From Uranotaenia lowii (Eukaryota; Arthropoda; Insecta; Diptera; Culicidae), in contig NC_073693.1 in NCBI RefSeq assembly GCF_029784155.1, positions 28,498,343 to 28,562,342 of the forward strand: 64,000 bases of DNA, written 5' to 3'. How positions within the stretch are numbered: the first letter of the stretch is position 1; every line of letters starts with the position of its first letter. The notes below the pieces were generated by a model that did no database searches, was not told the DNA's origin, and was given only the letters and a program-made list of their open reading frames with translations. Positions 35,467 through 45,968 of this stretch are shown one piece after another. Both the position numbers and the translations under genes were made by a program.

Positions 35467-38400
35467 GTCATTTTATGTCATTTTTGTCATTTTTGTCATT
35501 TTTGTCATTTTTGTCATTTTTGTCATTTTTGTCATTTTTGTCATTTTTGTCATTTTTGTCATTTTTGTCATTTTTGTCATTTTTGTCATTTTTGTCATTT
35601 TTGTCATTTTTGTCATTTTTGTCATTTTTGTCATTTTTGTCATTTTTGTCATTTTTGTCATTTTTGTCATTTTTGTCATTTTTGTCATTTTTGTCATTTT
35701 TGTCATTTTTGTCATTTTTGTCATTTTTGTCATTTTTGTCATTTTTGTCATTTTTGTCATTTTTGTCATTTTTGTCATTTTTGTCATTTTTGTCATTTTT
35801 GTCATTTTTGTCATTTTTGTCATTTTTGTCATTTTTGTCATTTTTGTCATTTTTGTCATTTTTGTCATTTTTGTCATTTTTGTCATTTTTGTCATTTTTG
35901 TCATTTTTGTCATTTTTGTCATTTTTGTCATTTTTGTCATTTTTGTCATTTTTGTCATTTTTGTCATTTTTGTCATTTTTGTCATTTTTGTCATTTTTGT
36001 CATTTTTGTCATTTTTGTCATTTTTGTCATTTTTGTCATTTTTGTCATTTTTGTCATTTTTGTCATTTTTGTCATTTTTGTCATTTTTGTCATTTTTGTC
36101 ATTTTTGTCATTTTTGTCATTTTTGTCATTTTTGTCATTTTTGTCATTTTTGTCATTTTTGTCATTTTTGTCATTTTTGTCATTTTTGTCATTTTTGTCA
36201 TTTTTGTCATTTTTGTCATTTTTGTCATTTTTGTCATTTTTGTCATTTTTGTCATTTTTGTCATTTTTGTCATTTTTGTCATTTTTGTCATTTTTGTCAT
36301 TTTTGTCATTTTTGTCATTTTTGTCATTTTTGTCATTTTTGTCATTTTTGTCATTTTTGTCATTTTTGTCATTTTTGTCATTTTTGTCATTTTTGTCATT
36401 TTTGTCATTTTTGTCATTTTTGTCATTTTTGTCATTTTTGTCATTTTTGTCATTTTTGTCATTTTTGTCATTTTTGTCATTTTTGTCATTTTTGTCATTT
36501 TTGTCATTTTTGTCATTTTTGTCATTTTTGTCATTTTTGTCATTTTTGTCATTTTTGTCATTTTTGTCATTTTTGTCATTTTTGTCATTTTTGTCATTTT
36601 TGTCATTTTTATCATTTTTGTCATTTTTGTCATTTTTGACATTTTTGTCATTTTTTTCATTTTTGTCATTTTTTTCATTTTTGTCATTTTATGTCATTTT
36701 ATGTCATTTTATGTCATTTAATGTCATTTTTGTCATTTTTGTCATTTTTGTCATTTTTGTCATTTTTGTCATTTTTGTCATTTTTGTCATTTTTGTCATT
36801 TTTGTCATTTTTGTCATTTTTGTCATTTTTGTCATTTTTGTCATTTTTGTCATTTTTGTCATTTTTGTCATTTTTGTCATTTTTGTCATTTTTGTCATTT
36901 TTGTCATTTTTGTCATTTTTGTCATTTTTGTCATTTTTGTCATTTTTGTCATTTTTGTCATTTTTGTCATTTTTGTCATTTTTATCATTTCTGTCATTTT
37001 TGTCATTTTTGTCATTTTGTCATTTTTGTCATTTTTGTCATTTTTGTCATTTTTGTCATTTTTGTCATTTTTGTCATTTTTGTCATTTTTGTCATTTTTG
37101 TCATTTTTGTCATTTTTGTCATTTTTGTCATTTTTGTCATTTTTGTCATTTTTGTCATTTTTGTCATTTTTGTCATTTTTGTCATTTTTGTCATTTTTGT
37201 CATTTTTGTCATTTTTGTCATTTTTGTCATTTTTGTCATTTTTGTCATTTTTGTCATTTTTGTCATTTTTGTCATTTTTGTCATTTTTGTCATTTTTGTC
37301 ATTTTTGTCATTTTTGTCATTTTTGTCATTTTTGTCATTTTTGTCATTTTTGTCATTTTTGTCATTTTTGTCATTTTTGTCATTTTTGCCATTTTTGTCA
37401 TTTTTGTCATTTTTGTCATTTTTGTCATTTTTGTCATTTTTGTCATTTTTGTCATTTTTGTCATTTTTGTCATTTTTGTCATTTTTGTCATTTTTGTCAT
37501 TTTTGTCATTTTTGTCATTTTTGTCATTTTTGTCATTTTTGTCATTTTTGTCATTTTGTCATTTTTGTCATTTTTGTCATTTTTGTCATTTTTGTCATTT
37601 TTGTCATTTTTGTCATTTTTGTCATTTTTGTCATTTTTGTCATTTTTGTCATTTTTGTCATTTTTGTCATTTTTGTCATTTTTGTCATTTTTGTCATTTT
37701 TGTCATTTTTGTCATTTTTGTCATTTTTGTCATTTTTGTCATTTTTGTCATTTTTGTCATTTTTGTCATTTTTGTCATTTTTGTCATTTTTGTCATTTTT
37801 GTCATTTTTGTCATTTTTGTCATTTTTGTCATTTTTGTCATTTTTGTCATTTTTGTCATTTTTGTCATTTTTGTCATTTTTGTCATTTTTGTCATTTTTG
37901 TCATTTTTGTCATTTTTGTCATTTTTGTCATTTTTGTCATTTTTGTCATTTTTGTCATTTTTTGTCATTTTTATCATTTTTGTCATTTTTGTCATTTTTG
38001 ACATTTTTGTCATTTTTTTCATTTTTGTCATTTTTTTCATTTTTGTCATTTTTGTCATTTTTGTCATTTTTGTCATTTTTGTCATTTTTGTCATTTTTGT
38101 CATTTTTGTCATTTTTGTCATTTTTGTCATTTTTGTCATTTTTGTCATTTTTGTCATTTTTGTCATTTTTGTCATTTTTGTCATTTTTGTCATTTTTGTC
38201 ATTTTGTCATTTTTGTCATTTTTGTCATTTTTGTCATTTTTGTCATTTTTGTCATTTTTGTCATTTTTGTCATTTTTGTCATTTTTGTCATTTTTGTCAT
38301 TTTTGTCATTTTTGTCATTTTTTGTCATTTTGTCATTTTTGTCATTTTTGTCATTTTTGTCATTTTTGTCATTTTTGTCATTTTTGTCATTTTTGTCATT

Positions 38401-41400
38401 TTTGTCATTTTTGTCATTTTTGTCATTTTGTCATTTTTGTCATTTTTGTCATTTTTGTCATTTTTGTCATTTTTGTCATTTTTGTCATTTTTGTCATTTT
38501 TGTCATTTTTGTCATTTTGTCATTTTTGTCATTTTTGTCATTTTTGTCATTTTTGTCATTTTTGTCATTTTTGTCATTTTTGTCATTTTGTCATTTTTGT
38601 CATTTTTGTCATTTTTGTCATTTTTGTCATTTTTGTCATTTTTGTCATTTTTGTCATTTTTGTCATTTTTGTCATTTTTGTCATTTTTGTCATTTTTGTC
38701 ATTTTTGTCATTTTTGTCATTTTTGTCATTTTTGTCATTTTTGTCATTTTTGTCATTTTTGTCATTTTTGTCATTTTTGTCATTTTTGTCATTTTTGTCA
38801 TTTTTGTCATTTTTGTCATTTTTGTCATTTTTGTCATTTTTGTCATTTTTGTCATTTTTGTCATTTTTGTCATTTTTGTCATTTTTGTCATTTTTGTCAT
38901 TTTTGTCATTTTTGTCATTTTTGTCATTTTTGTCATTTTTGTCATTTTTGTCATTTTTGTCATTTTTGTCATTTTTGTCATTTTTGTCATTTTTGTCATT
39001 TTTGTCATTTTTGTCATTTTTGTCATTTTTGTCATTTTTGTCATTTTTGTCATTTTTGTCATTTTTGTCATTTTTGTCATTTTTGTCATTTTTGTCATTT
39101 TTGTCATTTTTGTCATTTTTGTCATTTTTGTCATTTTTGTCATTTTTGTCATTTTTGTCATTTTTGTCATTTTTGTCATTTTTGTCATTTTTGTCATTTT
39201 TGTCATTTTTGTCATTTTTGTCATTTTTGTCATTTTTGTCATTTTTGTCATTTTTGTCATTTTTGTCATTTTTGTCATTTTTGTCATTTTTGTCATTTTT
39301 GTCATTTTTGTCATTTTTGTCATTTTTGTCATTTTTGTCATTTTTGTCATTTTTGTCATTTTTGTCATTTTTGTCATTTTTGTCATTTTTGTCATTTTTG
39401 TCATTTTTGTCATTTTTGTCATTTTTGTCATTTTTGTCATTTTTGTCATTTTTGTCATTTTTGTCATTTTTGTCATTTTTGTCATTTTTGTCATTTTTGT
39501 CATTTTTGTCATTTTTGTCATTTTTGTCATTTTTGTCATTTTTGTCATTTTTGTCATTTTTGTCATTTTTGTCATTTTTGTCATTTTTGTCATTTTTGTC
39601 ATTTTTGTCATTTTTGTCATTTTTGTCATTTTTGTCATTTTTGTCATTTTTGTCATTTTTGTCATTTTTGTCATTTTTGTCATTTTTGTCATTTTTGTCA
39701 TTTTTGTCATTTTTGTCATTTTTGTCATTTTTGTCATTTTTGTCATTTTTGTCATTTTTGTCATTTTTGTCATTTTTGTCATTTTTGTCATTTTTGTCAT
39801 TTTTGTCATTTTTGTCATTTTTGTCATTTTTGTCATTTTTGTCATTTTTGTCATTTTTGTCATTTTTGTCATTTTTGTCATTTTTGTCATTTTTGTCATT
39901 TTTGTCATTTTTGTCATTTTTGTCATTTTTGTCATTTTTGTCATTTTTGTCATTTTTGTCATTTTTGTCATTTTTGTCATTTTTGTCATTTTTGTCATTT
40001 TTGTCATTTTTGTCATTTTTGTCATTTTTGTCATTTTTGTCATTTTTGTCATTTTTGTCATTTTTGTCATTTTTGTCATTTTTGTCATTTTTGTCATTTT
40101 TGTCATTTTTGTCATTTTTGTCATTTTTGTCATTTTTGTCATTTTTGTCATTTTTGTCATTTTTGTCATTTTTGTCATTTTTGTCATTTTTGTCATTTTT
40201 GTCATTTTTGTCATTTTTGTCATTTTTGTCATTTTTGTCATTTTTGTCATTTTTGTCATTTTTGTCATTTTTGTCATTTTTGTCATTTTTGTCATTTTTG
40301 TCATTTTTGTCATTTTTGTCATTTTTGTCATTTTTGTCATTTTTGTCATTTTTGTCATTTTTGTCATTTTTGTCATTTTTGTCATTTTTGTCATTTTTGT
40401 CATTTTTGTCATTTTTGTCATTTTTGTCATTTTTGTCATTTTTGTCATTTTTGTCATTTTTGTCATTTTTGTCATTTTTGTCATTTTTGTCATTTTTGTC
40501 ATTTTTGTCATTTTTGTCATTTTTGTCATTTTTGTCATTTTTGTCATTTTTGTCATTTTTGTCATTTTTGTCATTTTTGTCATTTTTGTCATTTTTGTCA
40601 TTTTTGTCATTTTTGTCATTTTTGTCATTTTTGTCATTTTTGTCATTTTTGTCATTTTTGTCATTTTTGTCATTTTTGTCATTTTTGTCATTTTTGTCAT
40701 TTTTGTCATTTTTGTCATTTTTGTCATTTTTGTCATTTTTGTCATTTTTGTCATTTTTGTCATTTTTGTCATTTTTGTCATTTTTGTCATTTTTGTCATT
40801 TTTGTCATTTTTGTCATTTTTGTCATTTTTGTCATTTTTGTCATTTTTGTCATTTTTGTCATTTTTGTCATTTTTGTCATTTTTGTCATTTTTGTCATTT
40901 TTGTCATTTTTGTCATTTTTGTCATTTTTGTCATTTTTGTCATTTTTGTCATTTTTGTCATTTTTGTCATTTTTGTCATTTTTGTCATTTTTGTCATTTT
41001 TGTCATTTTTGTCATTTTTGTCATTTTTGTCATTTTTGTCATTTTTGTCATTTTTGTCATTTTTGTCATTTTTGTCATTTTTGTCATTTTTGTCATTTTT
41101 GTCATTTTTGTCATTTTTGTCATTTTTGTCATTTTTGTCATTTTTGTCATTTTTGTCATTTTTGTCATTTTTGTCATTTTTGTCATTTTTGTCATTTTTG
41201 TCATTTTTGTCATTTTTGTCATTTTTGTCATTTTTGTCATTTTTGTCATTTTTGTCATTTTTGTCATTTTTGTCATTTTTGTCATTTTTGTCATTTTTGT
41301 CATTTTTGTCATTTTTGTCATTTTTGTCATTTTTGTCATTTTTGTCATTTTTGTCATTTTTGTCATTTTTGTCATTTTTGTCATTTTTGTCATTTTTGTC

Positions 41401-41626
41401 ATTTTTGTCATTTTTGTCATTTTTGTCATTTTTGTCATTTTTGTCATTTTTGTCATTTTTGTCATTTTTGTCATTTTTGTCATTTTTGTCATTTTTGTCA
41501 TTTTTGTCATTTTTGTCATTTTTGTCATTTTTGTCATTTTTGTCATTTTTGTCATTTTTGTCATTTTTGTCATTTTTGTCATTTTTGTCATTTTTGTCAT
41601 TTTTGTCATTTTTGTCATTTTTGTCA
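35467..41626 (-). repeat. Large 9-bp satellite (TGACAAAAA on the minus strand)
   Basis: About 6.2 kb of TTTTTGTCA in tandem, opposite in orientation to the arrays at 13.2 and 32.6 kb. Single-base indels near 36688-36722, 37016, 37555, 37960, 38202, 38320, 38427, 38516 and 38588 shift the phase. From about 38590 to 41626 no variant is visible over roughly 338 units. A variant-rich marker (ATC, GAC and TTTTTTTCA units) occurs at 36610-36690 and again at 37972-38045. The 2057- and 1392-codon frames through it are artefacts. Confidence 0.98.
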
Positions 41627-43416
41627 CTAGCTGACCCGGTGTGCTTTGCTACACCTTCGAAAAAATTATTGAAATTTGTGGTATCTAGATATTTAACTTT
41701 TCATTTATTTGTACAAAATTATAAATTCAATTGAAAAATAATTCAAATGTTTCCTCAAAATAAAATTGAACTTTTTTTTTATTTTGGAAATTGAATCAAT
41801 TAATATTTTTTTAAATCCATGTTCTAATCCTTTTCCTAACTCTGGATTTCTTTGCTTCATAAGTGTATAATAACTTATGCCAAAATATTGTGTATATATG
41901 GAATCTTCGTTGTCCAATTTTAATGTGGAACAGTTCCAAACTATGATAGAAACAATTTTTTAACAAAATAACATCAAATTTGCTTAAATTTTCTCGATTA
42001 GTTATTGAAATATTCAAAAAAATGTATCATCACTTTTTATAGTTCCACTGAATGGAGGAAGGGATGTTAAATCACTGGAAAATATTTCTTGTGCTCGATT
42101 ATCCTCTCATACCGAATTTGGTTTCATTTTCTTTATTAGTTGTCGAGTTAGGCTTTAAAATTTGAATCAGAGTTCCTCTTCCTACCTATCCCTTACCTGG
42201 AAGAAAGGGATCAAGATCAAACATTCCGTGTATTTTAATACACTTCCATGCAAAATTCTGTTCCATTTGTTCGATTGTATGATTGCTCCTATGTCATATT
42301 TGGTTCCATTTGTTAGATAAGTTCTTGATTTTTACAAACATTCATATGTGAGCTCCCGCTTCCCTCACTGTATCCCCAGTTGAAGGAAAAAGAAGCCTCA
42401 AATAAACAAATAACCATTTTACATATTCAAATGCTTCCCCATGCCAAAATTGTTTCTTTTTGCTTTATTAATTCTCGAGTTATGCAAAAAATGGTAAAGA
42501 AGCCTCCCTCTCTCCTTCCTATCACCCCACTGGAAGGAGGCAGTAGTACCATATATTCATAGGAACATTCCTTGTGCTTAAATACCCTTCCAAGTTAAAT
42601 TTCGTTCCATTTGCTGGGTAAGTTCCCGACTGCTGTAAAAAATTGTATGGGAGCACCCTCCTCCTTTAATATTTTCCGACTGGAAGGACGAAGGGTTCTC
42701 AATATATCATATCAATATGATATATCCTACGCCAAATTTGGTTCCATTTGCTTTATTAATACTTAATTTTGTTAAAAATTGTAAAGGAGCCCCCTCCCCT
42801 CTTTCTATCTTTTCATATGAAGGAGGGAGGGGTACAAAATATTCATAAAACTATTTATCGTACCCAAACACCCTTCCAAGCCAAATTTGGTTTCATTTGC
42901 TCAAGTAGTTTTCAAGTTATGCCATAAAAAAGATATGAAAGCTCCCCTCCCTCCTTCCTATATCTTCACTGGAAGGGGGAAGGGGTCAGAAATAATCATG
43001 AAATCGTTTTTCGCATTCCAGTACCCTCCCATTTGATTCCAATAGCTTGATTAGTTCTCCAGTTATGTTAAAAATTGTAAGGTAGGCCCCCTCCCTCCTT
43101 TCTGTCTTTCCAATAAAATGGGGGAGGGGTACCAAACCATCATAAAACCGTTCCTCGTACCGAAATACACTCCCATGCCAAATTTGGTTCCATTTGCATG
43201 ATCAGTTCTCGAGTTATGAAGACTTATCACTTTTATTTAAATGACCCCCTCCCCCCTTCCAGAAAGAGGGAGGGGTCCCAAACCATTATAGAAACCTTCC
43301 CCGGCTTCCAATACCCCTACCTGCCAAGTTTCACGTAAATCGGTTCAGTAGTTTCTGAGTCTATAGGGAACAGACAGACAGACAGACAGACAGAAATTCA
43401 TTTTTATATATATAGA
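41627..43416 (-). mobile_element. Non-autonomous Helitron inserted in the satellite
   Basis: On the minus strand the element begins TCTATATATATAAAAATG and ends GGGTCAGCTAG, matching the Helitron rule of 5' TC and 3' CTRR. A hairpin (GGTGT-A-GC, loop AAA, GC-ACACC) lies 11 bases before the CTAG end. Insertion is between A and T of the satellite, with no target duplication and exact preservation of the 9-bp phase. The body has no Rep/helicase frame. It contains about eight diverged units of 145-150 bp, each with a ATTTGGTTCCATTTGCT-like word and complementary CCTCCCTCC/GGAGGGAGG stretches. A GACA microsatellite lies near the 5' end. Confidence 0.88.
43371..43393 (+). repeat. (GACA)n microsatellite inside the Helitron
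   Basis: Five to six perfect CAGA/GACA units lie 25 bases from the Helitron 5' end. Association of such Helitron ends with tetranucleotide microsatellites is known from other insects. Confidence 0.9.
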
Positions 43417-43768
43417 TTTTTGTCATTTTTGTCATTTTTGTCATTTTTGTCATTTTTGTCATTTTTGTCATTTTTGTCATTTTTGTCATTTTTGTCATTT
43501 TTGTCATTTTTGTCATTTTTGTCATTTTTGTCATTTTTGTCATTTTTGTCATTTTTGTCATTTTTGTCATTTTTGTCATTTTTGTCATTTTTGTCATTTT
43601 TGTCATTTTTGTCATTTTTGTCATTTTTGTCATTTTTGTCATTTTTGTCATTTTTGTCATTTTTGTCATTTTTGTCATTTTTGTCATTTTTGTCATTTTT
43701 GTCATTTTTGTCATTTTTGTCATTTTTGTCATTTTTGTCATTTTTGTCATTTTTGTCATTTTTGTCAT
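43417..43768 (-). repeat. Right part of the large 9-bp satellite beyond the Helitron
   Basis: About 39 units of TTTTTGTCA that resume exactly in phase after the Helitron. This shows the Helitron split a previously continuous array of which 35467-41626 is the larger part. Confidence 0.97.
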
Positions 43769-44170
43769 TTGTGTCAGTTTTGTCATTTTTTTCATTTTTT
43801 TTTTGTTTCTTGTATGCCTTGTTTCGGTCAGTTCTGTCATTTGTTTTTTTTAAATTTTTTTTTGTCTATTTTGTCATTTTTTTTTTTGTTTCTTTTGTTT
43901 TATTTTTTGTTTTGTTTTTATGTTTGTCATTTTTGTGTCATTGTTGTTTTTTTTACTTTTGTGTGATTATTATCATTTTTTTTATCTCTGTATCATTTTA
44001 ATGTCAATTCTGCGTCTATTACGTGTCATTTTTGTAACATTTTTGTGTTTGGTTTTTCTTACCAGTTTTTGTTGTTTTTTTGTCGTTTTTATGTCGGTTT
44101 TGTGTCAAATTGTGTTCTAATTTTGTGCCAGTTTTTTTTTTTAGCTTTTTGATTTAACTCTTAATCTATT
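43769..44170 (-). repeat. Decayed T-rich edge of the satellite
   Basis: The regular unit decays into irregular TTTTTGTCA, TTTTGTGTCA and long T runs, and fades out near 44170. Unlike the sharp left edge at 35467, this edge is gradual, which suggests an old array end that escaped homogenisation. Confidence 0.75.
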
Positions 44171-44991
44171 TTTGTCATTTCTCTTCCTTTCTGGGACTTC
44201 GATTCAAGTTATTAGTCCCTCATTTTTCTAAATAGTATGTATTTTTATTATTCAAAAGTACTTTTCAGTATTTTGATCTATTTTTGCCATAATTTTTTAC
44301 GGTAGTAACCTACCCATCTCATGGTCTGTTTCCTTTCTGCGCACCAAAAGGCAGCAACCTATCATCATGTGTGGAGTGGATGAACGGCGTTCGCTTTCCC
44401 ACCGAAAAAAGACCAAGCTACCGGACAACCGAATGGCGATGGCGCGCTGCTGAGGGCGGCATGGGCAGCGGACATACCAACTAGTTTTCCAGACATGTTT
44501 ACGCCTCGCTTGTAGAGCGTAGACCCTTATCATCTTCTTCGGGGAACCAACTAGGTTCAACTAGCAGCTTGCAGCACTTTAGCGGCTACACCTTTCTCAG
44601 CTTCCGCGCTACTCACTCGCTTCTCACGCCTCAGCAGCAGCGCCTCAGGTGCCTCTTGCGTTGCTTTGCGTTGTTGGGGTGGTCGGAATGTTGCTAGTTG
44701 TGACTTTTTGGCACGATGAGTTCAGTTCAGTTCAGTTTCAGTTGAGTTGAGTGTCAGCAGCGAAGCCGTTTGTTTCGGTTGTTTCTAGAGCAGATATTCA
44801 CACTCGCCTGGAAAGACATGCTCGGTGCACTTCTTGTCGAGGTTATGGTTGAGATGCACTTTGCTTGGGTGTTATGCATCGCCTACTTAGATGCGTTCGG
44901 TTTTGGTCATGGCACTGACCCACCATTAAGAGTACCTATGTTGCTAGAAATGAAGTGCAGCATGATGCAACCGAGATACAAATAAAAACAG
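44171..44991. other. GC-richer interval with repeated TCAGTT words
   Basis: The part at 44330-44960 is the most GC-rich of its surroundings. At 44721-44753 TTCAG occurs four times in tandem-like spacing, followed by GTTGAGTTGAG. TCAGTT is the arthropod initiator consensus, so this could be a promoter or 5' untranslated region, but no TATA box or coding exon is evident. Frames here (for example 44297-44560 minus, 87 codons; 44770-44985 plus, 71 codons) are not recognised. Confidence 0.35.
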
Positions 44992-45968
44992 TTAGGGGAG
45001 AGGCGGGTTATATGCGCATATTAAGGAAAACACTCATTTTCTCCCATATTCCGATAGATAGGAGCCTGAAAACTATATGCACATGAGCGGACATCTGTTT
45101 TCTATACGTAAGTGCAATTTTTCTGTTAAAATCTCCTACAGTTTTTGTGAAAATAATTTTATAATAAAAGAAGTCAAAATAGCCGATTTCCGAAACCGGC
45201 GGGCTAAATGCGCATATTTATGTTTTAAGCTATATTTCATTTACACTCGCAATATTTTGAAATTATTTGATTGAAAATGGTAGAAACGGATGTTAGGCAT
45301 ACGTCAAGCCTGAAATTTTGGTGAAATTTTTTACATCACTAGTTCTTTTGCATGAAACATAGTTAAGTATGCCATATGGCCATATTTCATGGTAATATTT
45401 TGTTCATATTGTATTTTTATCGGATCAGTATCAAGTTCTTCTTTTTTCGCTGTAAGATCGTGATTTGAGCGAAGATTTAATGTTTAAATGATAGGAAGTA
45501 AAAAATTTATAAGAATAATCTATTTTTCTTGATATAGGCATTTAACCTGCCTTGATATGGGCATTCAGAACCTGTCTCGTATTTCAATATCTTATCATCT
45601 ACAACTTTGCCAAAAGCTTCAATTAGTTGAATTTCCGATTTCCAGATGAATAAGAAAGAAAAACCATTAAAATTTTTGTTCACAGAATCTGTAGGCACGA
45701 TAATTAAAATTCAATATATTATATCAAAACTGACAAAAATCTTGTTTGAATTTTTAAATTTTTTTGGCTTTATATAACCATCAAATTTCTTCATGCCATG
45801 TTTAAATAGCGTTTTACCCTCAAACTGCACTGATTAGATATGTTGAATCTCCAGCCATATCGTCAATCGGCTGTATGCGCATATTACCCAACATGCGCAT
45901 TTAGGAACACTTCCCCCTACGGAACGAAAGTTGACGCAATGACTGATTTAAGACCCACCTTTCTCTAA
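44992..45968 (+). repeat. Interspersed element with TATGCGCAT motifs, copy 1
   Basis: The ends are similar inverted repeats: TTAGGGGAGAGGCGGGTTA at the left and the complement of TTAGAGAAAGGTGGGTCTTA at the right. Imperfectly matching flanks (TACAAATAAAAAC at 44977-44989 and TACAATAAAAAC at 45972-45983) may be a target duplication with one indel. ATGCGCAT(A/T)TT words occur near 45012, 45209, 45869 and 45893. The 45070-45250 part aligns in reverse with 54480-54640. No coding frame. MITE-like; class unknown. Confidence 0.65.

Noticed and set aside
35457..41630. Very long open frames (2057, 1392, 1068 and 1014 codons) as giant repetitive proteins
   Set aside because: They consist only of three-residue periods that follow from a 9-bp unit lacking stop codons, are open in several frames on both strands, and pass through phase shifts. 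No sequence context supports transcription or translation.
43769..44120. Phe/Val-rich frames as a small membrane protein
   Set aside because: T-rich decayed satellite edge; the apparent hydrophobicity follows from TTT and GTT codons.
44297..44560. 87-codon minus-strand frame as a small Cys-rich protein
   Set aside because: No signal peptide or regular Cys spacing. Raised GC explains the open frame.
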